Shown: positions 8,385-17,654, counted from the stretch's first letter. The stretch is 64,000 nucleotides of DNA from an uncultured Coriobacteriaceae bacterium (GCA_944320725.1 CALUIM010000002.1:124001-188000), one strand, 5' to 3'. A program made the numbers and translations. The notes: generated from the sequence alone by a model not told the origin.

Positions 8385-9474
8385 CTACGATGTTTTCCGG
8401 TGGCGTTTCTGGATGCTCTCCATTCCCAGGGTGTTCCAGTCAATGAAGAGATGGCGATTAAGTTCTGCCTCGCGTTGCCGCAGCCAAGGAGTTGATGATT
8501 TGGTGCGAATGTCGAGCCGCGTGGCGAGGTGGGTAATGAACGACCGAAAGCTGGTAGGGTTCGCGAGCATCTTATACGTAAGGGGTATGACTTCGACGCC
8601 GATGCTCTGGAGCGCGGTGATGCGCTCGGAGTCGGAGATTAGTTCTGCGCGACTGTTATGGTGGAGCATGCTTTGGCATTCGATATCGATATCTGAAGTG
8701 GATCCAGTAGCCTGAATGAAGATGTCGGCAACGCAAGAGTCGCGTCCGGCGAGTTGACGCGCGTTTTCCGGCAGCCAGATCCTATGATTGTTCTCAGTGA
8801 TACAGATGCCTTCTCCGCCCATACGAGGTGGTAGCTCGATTTTTTATGGTGGATTGGGCCTCGAAAGGCGAAGCGACGGTTCCGTGGATGAGTTGGGCTG
8901 CGCGAGCAAGTTTTGCGCTCCCCGGCATGCCTTGGGCTGACTTCAAGAAACGCGTGAGTTCATCAAATGTGACGAGCGGATTGCGTGTCCACAGGTCGCT
9001 TGGTTTCCCATTGTTGTTCACCGATCGCCGCCAGCCGCCGATTGCGCCATCTGTAAGGCCATACTCGCGAAATGCCTGTTCAATGGCTTCGGAAGGGTGA
9101 TAGACCGAAAAGGTTCCGCAGACCTCCATGAGCATCATGATGAGACTCACGATGTGCATCCTTGGGGCCAGCAGTAACAAGGTGAAGAGCGGGGAGGTGA
9201 CGGAAAACCCGAAGTCGGTCTCTTCTATGGCGCCGAAAGGTAGATCTACCGACCACGTATGCGTGAGGATGGTGTTGCGTCTTTGTCGATGATGGGGATC
9301 GAATACAAGCGAACGGATGGGAAGCTCGATGTCGCCGATACTTTCGGGGTGAAGGGAGAGCTTCTTTCTGCCTTGTTGGTGTCCCAGTTCGTCGAGTCCC
9401 GGCAGCAGGGTAAGCACCTGGGGAGGTATTCGGTGGTAACGGAAAGCGGAAATATGTGAAAGGATAAGTTCCAT
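8385..9474 (-). pseudogene. Frameshifted nuclease-like (DUF559/AbiEi-associated) protein gene
   Basis: Two leftward frames join into one protein of about 360 aa. The first, from ATG 9474 (MELILSHISAFRYHR), carries an uncharacterised helical domain up to ASPFEAQSTIKN; the second contains LPPRMGGEGICITENNHRI and a C-terminal domain with D...DIECQS, D..R and a G-V-x-V-I-x-L-T strand, the layout of DUF559/Vsr-type endonuclease folds. They are separated by a -1/+1 break in a run of six A (six T on the + strand, 8840-8845). With five A the reading continues as STIKIELPPRMGG. Related coriobacterial proteins join these segments, as far as I recall. Either a pseudogene, a sequencing error, or slippage-dependent expression. 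Confidence 0.65.
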
Positions 9475-9626
9475 GGTCTCACCGTAGCAAGAAGATGGAG
9501 TGCTTGAGCGATGAGAAGAAAAAAGTGACGTACGGTCTAACAAATATCTAACGCCTGAATAACAAAGCGGTTTTCGTTGCGATAGCGCTGCCTAGAAAAC
9601 AGTAAAAGAAATGAGAGTGAATGGAT

Positions 9627-9762
9627 ATCATATGGGGTTAGGCAATTTTATAGTGCATGTTGCAAGATACGGGGCCAATATAGCGTTTTTCCTGCAATAA
9701 CTAATTTCAAGATAATGAGATATTTGTAATTCGAGGATTAAAATTGCCTAACCCCATATGAT
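9627..9762. repeat. 136-bp AT-rich element bounded by perfect 24-bp inverted repeats
   Basis: Arms at 9627-9650 (beginning ATCATATGGGGTTAGGC) and 9739-9762 (ending GCCTAACCCCATATGAT) are exact reverse complements over 24 bases, enclosing 88 bases that code for nothing recognisable. Size and structure fit a miniature inverted-repeat element, but no target-site duplication is evident at the outer edges. A stable RNA hairpin or paired operator are alternatives. Confidence 0.6.
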
Positions 9763-9868
9763 GCATTTTTGGTCGCATTTAAAAAACGACAAAAGGGTGC
9801 GCATAGACCAAGATTCGCATGCGCCAATAGCGGAGAAAAACTCTTGATAGAGATGAATCGTTAAAGCA

Positions 9869-9904
9869 AGGCAGGGGGCAATCCATAAGGATGGCCCCCT
9901 GCCT
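9869..9904 (-). terminator. Terminator hairpin of pyruvate kinase gene
   Basis: An 11-bp perfect stem (AGGCAGGGGGC / GCCCCCTGCCT) lies just beyond the pyruvate kinase stop. On the leftward transcript it is followed by GCTTTAACG, a short T tract, so termination may be incomplete. Confidence 0.7.
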
Positions 9905-9927
9905 AATAGGTAGTTAAATATCCGTAC

Positions 9928-11388
9928 TTAGCGAACCTGCGCCACGTAGACCACATTCGTCGAGGTGATCTTGTCGGCCAGCGAGACGGAGGTCTTGGGA
10001 TCGCCGACGGTCACAACGGTGACATCGCCCTCTTTCACGTAGCCGCGCTCCTTGGCTGCGTCGATTGCCCTGGTGACGGTGTTGTCGACGGTGTCCTGGG
10101 TGAGCGCCTCGAGATGCGGCTCGACGCCCCAGTACATGATCATCTTCTGGACTGCCCACGGGTGGCGCGAGAACGCCGCGACCGGGGTGTGCGGATGGAA
10201 GTGCGAGATCAGACGCGCGGTGCGTCCCGTGGTGGTGGGGACGATGATGCAGCGGGCGCCAGTCGTGGTGGCCATGTTCACAGCAGAGAGACCAACGACG
10301 TTGTTGATCACGCGGGTGCCGGTACTGCCCTCGGGAACCTGGAGCGGGCCGTGCGCGGCGAGGTGCTTCTCGGTCTCGTGCGCAATCGACGCCTGCATCT
10401 TCACGGCCTCGACGGGGTACTGGCCGGCAGCGGTCTCGCCGGAAAGCATCACGGCATCGGTGCCGTCGTAGATGGCGTTGGCAACGTCGGCAACCTCGGC
10501 GCGCGTGGGGCGCGGGTTGCGAATCATGGAGTCGAGCATTTGCGTGGCGGTGATGACCGGCTTATAGGCGGCGTTGCACTTCGCGATGATCGTTTTCTGG
10601 AAATGAGGCACGAGCTCGGCGGGAACCTCGATGCCCAGGTCGCCGCGGGCAACCATAACGCCGTTAGAGGCCTTCAAGATATCGTCGAAGTTCTTGATGG
10701 CCATCGCGCACTCGATCTTGGGAAAGATGCTGACGTGCTCGCCGCCGTTCTCGTCGCACAGTTTGCGGATCTCGCGCACGGCGTTGCCGTTGCGAATGAA
10801 GGAGGCGGCGATGTAGTCGATGCCCTCGTTCAGGCCGAAGAGGATGTCCTCGCGGTCGCGCTCGGTAATGGCGGGCAGGCTGATGTGCACGTTCGGCACG
10901 TTGATGCCTTTGTGCTCGCCAATCTCGCCGCCGTTCTCGACGACGCAGTGCATATCCTGGCCATCAACGCTTTCGACCGTGAGCTCGATGAGGCCGTCGT
11001 CGATCAGGATCTTCGAGCCCTTCTCGACCTCGCTGGGCAGGGCGAGATAATCGAGCGAGATGTGGCTGGCGTTGCCAAGGAAATCCTCGGACGTGGGCTG
11101 GGCGGTGACGGTAATCTTGTCGCCGGCGCGGACGGTAACCTTTTCGTGGTTCTCGAGCAGGCCAGTGCGAATCTCAGGTCCCTTGGTGTCGAGTAGGATG
11201 CCAATAGGCGTGTCGAGCTCGGCGGCAATGCGCTTCACGCGCTCAATGCGTCCGTGATGCTCCTCATAGGAGCCGTGGCTGAAGTTGAAGCGAGCAACGT
11301 TCATACCCGCGAGAATCATCTCGCGCAACGTATCGTCGTTGTCGCAGGCTGGACCCATCGTGCATACTATCTTGGTGCGCTTGTACAT
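9928..11388 (-). CDS. pyk: Pyruvate kinase
   Basis: Glycolytic enzyme converting phosphoenolpyruvate and ADP to pyruvate and ATP. 486 aa, the size of enzymes without the extra C-terminal PEP-utiliser domain. N-terminal MYKRTKIVCTMGPA and NVARFNFSHG, the active-site segment SIFPKIECAMAI with the catalytic lysine, and VITATQMLDSMI are all in place, with a B-domain between about residues 70 and 170. ATG at 11388 follows GGAGGTCTGA. A separate transcription unit with its own terminator; TATAAT on the minus strand at 11447-11452 is a likely -10. Confidence 0.98.
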   Translation of the reverse strand: MYKRTKIVCTMGPACDNDDTLREMILAGMNVARFNFSHGSYEEHHGRIERVKRIAAELDTPIGILLDTKGPEIRTGLLENHEKVTVRAGDKITVTAQPTSEDFLGNASHISLDYLALPSEVEKGSKILIDDGLIELTVESVDGQDMHCVVENGGEIGEHKGINVPNVHISLPAITERDREDILFGLNEGIDYIAASFIRNGNAVREIRKLCDENGGEHVSIFPKIECAMAIKNFDDILKASNGVMVARGDLGIEVPAELVPHFQKTIIAKCNAAYKPVITATQMLDSMIRNPRPTRAEVADVANAIYDGTDAVMLSGETAAGQYPVEAVKMQASIAHETEKHLAAHGPLQVPEGSTGTRVINNVVGLSAVNMATTTGARCIIVPTTTGRTARLISHFHPHTPVAAFSRHPWAVQKMIMYWGVEPHLEALTQDTVDNTVTRAIDAAKERGYVKEGDVTVVTVGDPKTSVSLADKITSTNVVYVAQVR

Positions 11389-11751
11389 TCAGACCTCCAT
11401 CTGACGTTGCTTCACGCGCTTTCAGGCTGTGATGTAGTCACCGCGCATTATAGTTGAAGCGGGGTACCGTCCATCGAAAAATATCTGCCGTACACCGTTT
11501 TTATCTCAATATGAAGAAAAACTTGTTACATCGAGATAGTGAAGCGTACGCTTTGTAAGCACACCTGCTCGAACTGGGGAAATGTGGGCGATAGGGGACA
11601 GCGGTGCATCGCATTGCCACACGGGAGTATGCACATCTTATGTAGACTCAGTCGCGTCGCCCGTTTGCCGAGTTGAGCCCCTTTGAGCGCGCATAGTTTG
11701 GCAAGATGGTAATTCGCTCCGGTTCGCGTACAGTCGATGGAGGTCCTGCCC
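11389..11751. other. Intergenic region between pyk and the YhcH gene
   Basis: Carries the 5' leader and -10 of pyk (TATAAT read leftward, 11447-11452; no convincing -35) and, further right, presumably the promoter of the rightward YhcH gene, which I could not pin down. No coding segment of its own was recognised. Confidence 0.5.
11447..11452 (-). promoter_or_regulatory. -10 element of pyk
   Basis: Perfect TATAAT on the minus strand, about 59 bases before the pyk start codon. The matching -35 is weak, so only the -10 is annotated. Confidence 0.5.
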
Positions 11752-12240
11752 ATGATTATCGATAGCTTGGATGCAATTCGTAGGTACCAAGGATTTTCGA
11801 AGGGAATCGACGTGCTGATCGATTGGTTGGCGCATAACGACCCGGCCGCGCTTCCCGTGGGCTCGAATCCTATCGACGGCGACCGCGTGTTTGCCAACGT
11901 GATGGACGCCACGACGCGCCGCGAGGCGGATGCCCTCTACGAGGCGCACCATCGCTACATGGACGTGCAGGTAGATATCACGGGCGTCGAGCGCTTCAAG
12001 ACCTGCTTGAGCGCGCTGGATCCCGCTGGTCCGTTTGACGAGGCAACCGATGGTGGGCTGTTTGCCGCGCGCGGCGAGGAGGATGCGCTTGAAGGCGTGT
12101 TGGGGCCGGAGCGCTTCGTGGTGTTTCTGCCCGATGAGCCGCATATGCCTACGCTTGTGCCTGAGGGCGCAGAGCCGGCGCCGGTGCACAAGATTTGCTT
12201 CAAGGTGCTATCAGACGCATATTGGGGCGAGAGCGCGTAG
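11752..12240 (+). CDS. YhcH/YjgK/YiaL-family sugar-binding cupin
   Basis: 162-aa protein of the DUF386 family (EbgC, NanQ, YiaL relatives), small cupins that act as anomerases or accessory subunits in sugar catabolism, for example sialic acid or beta-galactoside use. Visible family features: IDVLIDWLA, the acidic EAHHRYMDVQ segment, whose H and D/E residues form the metal site, and FLPDEPHMPTL with a final K-V-C-F-K-V strand. An ATG at 11737 is in frame, but GGAGGT (11739-11744) sits 7 bases before ATG 11752. No sugar gene is adjacent, so the substrate is open. Confidence 0.85.
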   Translation: MIIDSLDAIRRYQGFSKGIDVLIDWLAHNDPAALPVGSNPIDGDRVFANVMDATTRREADALYEAHHRYMDVQVDITGVERFKTCLSALDPAGPFDEATDGGLFAARGEEDALEGVLGPERFVVFLPDEPHMPTLVPEGAEPAPVHKICFKVLSDAYWGESA

Positions 12241-12423
12241 CGTTGCCAAACCTTGATTAACTACAACTTAAACATGACGTGTACCTGCAAATTATCGCGG
12301 AGTCGGGTACTATATTCATCTGCATGGCGAGCCCTTGCCTTCCTGGAATTATGATCGGGAGCCATGTGCCTTGTACGAGGTGCATCGCGCACCTGAAGAC
12401 ACGTTACCCGGGAGGGGATTCGT

Positions 12424-15105
12424 TTGAAGGAGTACTTAGCTTCGGCTGAGGACGTGCTTCATGAGCAGTCCGTTGAAGCCGAGAGTGGTCTTACCTCGGG
12501 CGTTGCCGCGCAGCGCTTGAGCGAGGTGGGTCCCAACAAGCTCGACGAGGAGGAGAAGACGCCGCTGTGGAAGCGCTTCTTCGAGCAGATGGCCGATCCC
12601 ATGGTCATCATGCTTATCGTCGCGGCAGCTATCTCCGCTATCACTGGCACCATTCAGGGCGAGTCCGAGTGGGCCGACGTCATCATCATCCTCGCTGTCG
12701 TCATCATCAACTCCGTGCTCGGCGTGGTGCAGGAAGCCAAATCCGAGCAGGCGCTCGAGGCGCTCCAGCAGATGAGCGCCGCGCAGTCCAAGGTCATCCG
12801 CGACGGCAAGCTGGTGCACCTGCCCTCGGCCGATCTGGTGCCCGGCGACATCGTGATCCTCGAGGCCGGCGACTCGGTGCCCGCAGACTGCCGCGTGCTT
12901 GAGAGCGCCAGCATGAAGATTGAAGAGGCGGCGCTTACCGGCGAGTCAGTGCCGGTCGAGAAGCACGTCGAGGCCATCGCGCTCGCCGAGGGCACTGACG
13001 ACGTGCCGCTTGGTGATCGCAAGAACATGTGCTACATGGGCTCGACCGTGGTCTATGGCCGCGGCAGCGCTGTGGTGGTTGCCACCGGTATGAAGACCGA
13101 GATGGGCAAGATCGCCGACGCCCTCACCACCGCCAAGAAGGAGCTCACCCCGCTGCAGATGAAGCTTAACGAGCTCTCGGTGATTCTCACCAAGCTCGTG
13201 CTGGGCATCTGCGTGGTTATCTTCGCTGTCGACCTGCTGCGTCACGGTGGCGATCTGGGCTCCAATCCCGAGATGATCCTCGACACCTTCATGGTTGCGG
13301 TGTCGCTCGCTGTCGCCGCCATCCCCGAGGGCCTGGTCGCCGTGGTGACCATCGTGCTCTCCATGGGCGTTACCAAGATGTCCAAGCGTCAGGCCATCAT
13401 CCGCAAGATGACCGCGGTCGAGACCCTCGGCTGCACCACCGTCATCTGCTCGGATAAGACCGGTACGCTCACCCAGAACAAGATGACCGTGGTGAAGCAC
13501 GTGCTTTCCGCTCCCGAGGAGAAGCTGCTTGCTGGTATGGCACTGTGCTCCGACGCCAAGTGGGATCCCGAGGCCGGCGAGGCCGTGGGCGAGCCCACCG
13601 AGTGCGCGCTTGTAAACGATGCCGCCAAGGCCGGCCTCACCGGTCTCGAGGCGGAGCATCCGCGCGTGGGCGAGGCTCCGTTCGATTCCGGCCGCAAGAT
13701 GATGTCTGTGGTTGTGGAGACCTTGGACGGCACCTACGAGCAGTTCACCAAGGGCGCACCCGATGTGGTTTTGAGCCTGTGCACGATGGAGTACAAGGAC
13801 GGCGAGATTGTCGAGCTTACCGACGAGCGCCGTGCCGAGATTCTCGCTGCCAACAAGGCCATGGCCGACGAGGCTCTGCGCGTGCTGGCGCTCGCGAGCC
13901 GCAATCACAACGAGGTTCCGGCTGACTGCGCGCCTGAGGCGCTCGAGTACGACCTCATCTTCTGCGGCCTTTCCGGCATGATCGACCCGGAGCGCCCCGA
14001 GGTTGCCCCGGCTATTGCCGAAGCGCGCGAGGCGGGCATTCGTCCGGTCATGATTACCGGCGACCATATCGACACCGCCGTTGCCATCGCCAAGAACCTC
14101 GGCATTCTCGAGGGCGACGGTGCTGGCCACGCTATCACCGGTGCCGAGCTGGACAAGATCTCCGACGAGGAGTTCCATGATAAGGTGACCGAGTACAGCG
14201 TGTACGCGCGCGTTCAGCCCGAGCACAAGGCGCGCATCGTCGATGCGTGGAAGAGCCGCGGCAACATCGTCGCCATGACCGGCGACGGCGTGAACGACGC
14301 GCCGTCCATCAAGCGCGCCGACATTGGCGTGGGCATGGGCATCACCGGCACCGACGTCACCAAGAACGTCGCCGACATGGTGCTTGCCGACGACAACTTC
14401 GCCACCATCGTGAGCGCGGTCGAGGAAGGCCGTCGCATCTACGACAACATCCGCAAGGTCATTCAGTTCCTGCTGTCGGCCAACATCGCCGAGGTGCTCT
14501 CGGTGTTCGTGGCCACGCTCGTGGGCTTCACCATCTTCCAACCCGTGCAGCTGCTGTGGATCAACCTCGTGACCGACTGCTTCCCGGCGCTCGCGCTGGG
14601 CATGGAAGGTGCCGAGGGCGACATCATGAAGCGCAAGCCGCGTAAGGCCTCCGACGGCGTTTTCGCTGGTGGCATGGGCGTGGACATCATCGTCCAGGGT
14701 GTCATCATCACGGCGCTCGTACTCGCCTCGTTCTTCGCGGGTGTGTGGTTCGACATGGGCTACATCGACATCGCCGACATGATCGCCGGCACCGCCGACG
14801 AAGAGGGCGTCACCATGGCGTTCATCACGCTGTCCATGGTCGAGATCTTCCACTGCTTCAACATGCGCAGCCGCCGTCAGTCGCTGTTCAGCATGAAGAA
14901 GCAGAACAAGTGGCTGTGGGCTGCGGCACTTCTGGCCCTGTTCCTCACGGTCATCGTAGTTGAGTTCGATCCGCTGGCCGAAGCCTTTGGCTTCATGATC
15001 CTGCCGCCCGAGGCGCTGGCGACGGCCCTTGGCCTGGCATTCCTTATCATCCCGCTCATGGAGATCTACAAGGCTATCATGCGCGCGGTGGAGAAGGACG
15101 CATAG
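12424..15105 (+). CDS. Calcium-type (P2A) cation-transporting P-type ATPase
   Basis: 893-aa membrane pump related to SERCA/PMR1 enzymes, probably exporting Ca2+ (or Mn2+). N-terminal cation-ATPase domain, actuator motif LTGESVPV, TM4 motif IPEGL with a cation-binding glutamate, phosphorylation site DKTGTLTQNK (D344), hinge MTGDGVNDAPS, and M5/M6 residues in SANIAEVL and NLVTDCFPALALG that match P2A ion ligands. Ten membrane segments can be laid out. The start is TTG at 12424, supported by GGGAGGGGATTCG. It ends in a strong terminator at 15140. Upstream 12241-12423 may hold a promoter (TACTAT near 12308), but no known riboswitch was recognised. Confidence 0.93.
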   Translation: MKEYLASAEDVLHEQSVEAESGLTSGVAAQRLSEVGPNKLDEEEKTPLWKRFFEQMADPMVIMLIVAAAISAITGTIQGESEWADVIIILAVVIINSVLGVVQEAKSEQALEALQQMSAAQSKVIRDGKLVHLPSADLVPGDIVILEAGDSVPADCRVLESASMKIEEAALTGESVPVEKHVEAIALAEGTDDVPLGDRKNMCYMGSTVVYGRGSAVVVATGMKTEMGKIADALTTAKKELTPLQMKLNELSVILTKLVLGICVVIFAVDLLRHGGDLGSNPEMILDTFMVAVSLAVAAIPEGLVAVVTIVLSMGVTKMSKRQAIIRKMTAVETLGCTTVICSDKTGTLTQNKMTVVKHVLSAPEEKLLAGMALCSDAKWDPEAGEAVGEPTECALVNDAAKAGLTGLEAEHPRVGEAPFDSGRKMMSVVVETLDGTYEQFTKGAPDVVLSLCTMEYKDGEIVELTDERRAEILAANKAMADEALRVLALASRNHNEVPADCAPEALEYDLIFCGLSGMIDPERPEVAPAIAEAREAGIRPVMITGDHIDTAVAIAKNLGILEGDGAGHAITGAELDKISDEEFHDKVTEYSVYARVQPEHKARIVDAWKSRGNIVAMTGDGVNDAPSIKRADIGVGMGITGTDVTKNVADMVLADDNFATIVSAVEEGRRIYDNIRKVIQFLLSANIAEVLSVFVATLVGFTIFQPVQLLWINLVTDCFPALALGMEGAEGDIMKRKPRKASDGVFAGGMGVDIIVQGVIITALVLASFFAGVWFDMGYIDIADMIAGTADEEGVTMAFITLSMVEIFHCFNMRSRRQSLFSMKKQNKWLWAAALLALFLTVIVVEFDPLAEAFGFMILPPEALATALGLAFLIIPLMEIYKAIMRAVEKDA

Positions 15106-15139
15106 CGACGCTCCGCACATCGTAGCGACCTGGTCTTAC

Positions 15140-15186
15140 ACGGGCGCATCCCTGCCATCTCATGGCTTCGGGATGCGCCCGTTTTG
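15140..15186 (+). terminator. Intrinsic terminator after the P-type ATPase
   Basis: A 13-bp stem (ACGGGCGCATCCC / GGGATGCGCCCGT) with a 17-base loop, followed by TTTTG. It ends the ATPase transcript. Confidence 0.85.
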
Positions 15187-15254
15187 TATCTGGACTGGAA
15201 GATGGTGATGCCTGCAGCGCATCCGTCGTGTTGGATACGTGCTCGGCATAGTAT

Positions 15255-15304
15255 TGTCGAACATAGTCGACAAAATCAGCCAAATTTGTCGACTATGTTC
15301 GACA
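15255..15304. promoter_or_regulatory. Perfect 20-bp inverted repeat upstream of rsgA
   Basis: TGTCGAACATAGTCGACAAA (15255-15274) is repeated exactly in reverse complement at 15285-15304 with a 10-base spacer, ending 62 bases before rsgA. Each arm also contains the palindrome GTCGAC. No T-run follows, so an operator is more likely than a terminator. A related sequence lies near 1160. Confidence 0.5.
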
Positions 15305-15366
15305 GAATTGCTGCGGTAAGATGGCGGGGCGCCCTGTTTGAGGCGAGATAGGTCGAAAGGAAGCGG

Positions 15367-16524
15367 ATGGCAAAGCGGAAGCGACAAGCGCAAGGTGCGG
15401 CGGCAAAGCGGCGGCAGCGCCGAGGCCGGCAAGAGGCTGTGAGCACCGAGAGCCTGCCTGCGCCCGAGACGCTTCGCGACCTGCCGGCGTTTTCCGATAT
15501 GCACATCGACAGCGCGCAGCGCACCGCATTCGAGGAGGCGCGCGCTACTTCCGAGGCACCCGATGAGATGCATCTGGGTGTGGTCATCCGGCTTGATCGT
15601 GGGTTTCCGCTCGTGGCGTGTGAGGACGCATGCTTCCGGGCCGAGCACGGTGTGGCATTTGCCAAGCAGAACAAGGAGAAAGACGAAGGGATGCTTCCCG
15701 CCGTTGGCGATGCGGTGATGATCCGTCGCGCGCCCGATCACGACATGGGCGTGATTGAGCGGGTGCTGCCTCGTCGTACCTCGTTTGAGCGGTGGCGCGG
15801 CAAGAACCGCGGGCAGCGCCAGGTGCTGTGCGCCAATCTCGATACGGTGCTTATTGTGGCGGCGCTGGGTGCTGGCGAGGTGCTGCTCGATCGTATCGCG
15901 CGGTCGCTCATTTTGGCGCGCGATTGCGGGGCAGAGCCGGTAGTCATCCTTACCAAGGCCGATCGCTGTACGCGTGAAGAGCGCGAGGCCGAACTGGGGC
16001 GCGTGCGCGAATTGGTTGGTTTGGATGTGCGCGTGGTGGTAACTTCATCGGTCGATAAGGACGGTCTCGAGGCGGCGCGCGCCTGCGTGCCGGCGCATAC
16101 CTGCGCGCTCATTTTGGGTGAGTCGGGCGTGGGAAAGTCGACTCTGCTGAACGCTCTGCTGGGTTACGACGCGCTCGCCACCGGTGCGGTGCGTGAGCGC
16201 GACGACATGGGGCGCCACACCACGGTAGCCCGCGTGATGGTCAAGCTGCCGGGCGAAGCTGGCGTTATTGCCGATGCGCCGGGCCTGCGTAGCTTGCCGC
16301 TGGTGGGGCATGAGCGCGGGTTGGCGCGTGCGTTTCCCGAGATTGTCGAGGCATCGCGGGGTTGCAGGTTCAATGATTGCTCGCATACGCACGAGCCGGG
16401 CTGCGCGGTGCGCGAAGCGCTCGAGGCGGGCGAGATTAACGCGGTGCGGCTTGATGAGTTCTTGCTGCTTGCCCGTGAGATGCGCGTGAGTGCGCAGTCG
16501 CTCGATCCCGATATCCATATCTAG
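15367..16524 (+). CDS. rsgA: Ribosome small subunit-dependent GTPase A
   Basis: Circularly permuted GTPase that assists late 30S maturation. 385 aa, longer than usual because of a basic N-terminal tail (KRKRQAQGAAAKRRQRRGRQ) likely to contact rRNA. An OB-fold domain follows (about residues 75-145), then the permuted G domain: G4 TKAD, G1 GESGVGKST, G3 DAPG, and the C-terminal zinc module CRFNDCSHTHEPGCAV. ATG at 15367 follows GAAAGGAAGCGG. Confidence 0.96.
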   Translation: MAKRKRQAQGAAAKRRQRRGRQEAVSTESLPAPETLRDLPAFSDMHIDSAQRTAFEEARATSEAPDEMHLGVVIRLDRGFPLVACEDACFRAEHGVAFAKQNKEKDEGMLPAVGDAVMIRRAPDHDMGVIERVLPRRTSFERWRGKNRGQRQVLCANLDTVLIVAALGAGEVLLDRIARSLILARDCGAEPVVILTKADRCTREEREAELGRVRELVGLDVRVVVTSSVDKDGLEAARACVPAHTCALILGESGVGKSTLLNALLGYDALATGAVRERDDMGRHTTVARVMVKLPGEAGVIADAPGLRSLPLVGHERGLARAFPEIVEASRGCRFNDCSHTHEPGCAVREALEAGEINAVRLDEFLLLAREMRVSAQSLDPDIHI

Positions 16525-16852
16525 CGCGAGTGAGTTATACGCGCTGGCGCCGTATTGGCTGCCCACGCGCTGCCGTCATGCTGCCGCACCGCCGGTATGC
16601 CGTTGTGCCATAGGTGCGCTGGTACGTACCTCTTGAGGAAACCACATCTGCTACCTGCAGATTTGCTGAGGTCTAACAAATTGCAAACAAGATAATCCGT
16701 GCATCTAACACGCGTGTGAGACGCAAGACTCAGGCGTGTTGGAGCGGTGTCTCGCTTTCTCATTTTCCTCCGCTGAGCACGTAGGACTTCTTCGACAATG
16801 GTCGCAGGGAGCACATTCCGCGTTGCTGCAGGGCATGTTGGGAGGGCGGCGC
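16525..16852. other. Intergenic region before the tad pilus operon
   Basis: No gene seen. GATAAT at 16691-16696 is a possible -10, without a well-spaced -35. Two inverted repeats are present: ATCTGC-TACCT-GCAGAT near 16646 and AACACGC (16707-16713) / GCGTGTT (16734-16740). These are candidate control sites for the pilus operon. Confidence 0.4.
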
Positions 16853-17629
16853 ATGAAACGAACATCGAGATTGCTGCTGAGCGTCGGCACCGGTCTCATG
16901 GCCGCTGCGCTGGCGTGGGGATATGGTTCCCTGGTTCGCGCGGAGGCGGAGCAGGCCCAGCGAGAGGTGCTTGCCGCCTATGGTGGCGATCTTGTTGTGG
17001 CATGCGTTGCCTCGCGCGACATCGAGCCGGGTGAGGTGCTCGACGAGGCCAACGTCCAAGAGGAGGAATGGGTTGCTAGCCTACTTCCCAAAGACGCTGC
17101 AACGTCGCTCGAAGAGGTTGTTGGCGAACGTGCCACGTCGAGCATTCCCGCCCGCGCCGTACTCAATCCGGTCTATTTCGAGCAGGATGATCGCGCCATC
17201 GAGGTTCCCGAGGGCATGGTGGCGGTGTCGGTTCCCTCAGACGAAGAGCGCTCGGTGGGCGGCGCGGTGACGCCGGGAGATGCGGTGGACGTTTACGTGT
17301 CGAATGCCGGCGTTGCCGATTTGCTGTGCCGCGCGCAGGTGATTGATACCAGCGCTCGTGCCGAGAAGACCGAGAACAGCTCGATTGCCTGGGTGACGCT
17401 TGCGGTTGAGCCCGAGCGCGTTGCAGAGGTGCTCGCCGCAACGGCGAAGGGGACGATCAGCTTGGTGCTGCCCGGTACGCTCGACGAGGGCGAAGAGGCG
17501 GAAGCTGAGGAGGCGGCGCGTGCCGAGGAGCCAGCAGACGAAGGCGATGCAGCGGATGATGCGACGGCGAGCGACACGCCAGATGTAGCAGCTGCAGAGG
17601 GCACGGCTACAGCGGAGCGGGCGGGCTAG
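16853..17629 (+). CDS. cpaB: CpaB/RcpC-like SAF-domain pilus assembly protein
   Basis: 258-aa Flp pilus assembly protein. Residues 6-28 form a signal anchor, followed by a SAF domain (RDIEPGEVLDEANVQ) and the CpaB C-terminal region (VPSDEERSVGGAVTPGDAVDVYV), which places it outside the membrane. The last 50 residues are low-complexity, rich in Glu, Ala and Asp. ATG 16853 has GGGAGGGCGGCGC in front and was preferred to an upstream in-frame start at 16736. First gene of the tad cluster. In diderms CpaB helps the secretin; its role in a monoderm without secretin is unclear. Confidence 0.85.
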   Translation: MKRTSRLLLSVGTGLMAAALAWGYGSLVRAEAEQAQREVLAAYGGDLVVACVASRDIEPGEVLDEANVQEEEWVASLLPKDAATSLEEVVGERATSSIPARAVLNPVYFEQDDRAIEVPEGMVAVSVPSDEERSVGGAVTPGDAVDVYVSNAGVADLLCRAQVIDTSARAEKTENSSIAWVTLAVEPERVAEVLAATAKGTISLVLPGTLDEGEEAEAEEAARAEEPADEGDAADDATASDTPDVAAAEGTATAERAG

Positions 17630-17654
17630 CCCACAGGCAGGAATGGAGAACCTC

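Larger units (their letters stand above)
9475..9927. other. AT-rich non-coding stretch containing a perfect inverted repeat
   Basis: About 450 bases without a credible gene. Base composition is clearly richer in A and T than the flanks, suggesting foreign or decayed DNA. It holds a perfect 24-bp inverted repeat pair (described separately) and the terminator of the pyruvate kinase gene. Nothing else was recognised. Confidence 0.6.

Noticed and set aside
8826-9100. 90-codon rightward frame across the frameshifted nuclease-like gene
   Set aside because: Antisense shadow of the leftward gene, whose two halves match each other in frame and family layout.
12241-12423. Metal-sensing riboswitch (for example yybP-ykoY) before the P-type ATPase
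   Set aside because: I looked for the conserved yybP-ykoY core and did not find it; only general stem-loop potential is present.
12946-15120. 724-codon open frame opposite the P-type ATPase
   Set aside because: Same composition artefact; His/Asp/Gly-rich, without a ribosome site or recognisable domain.
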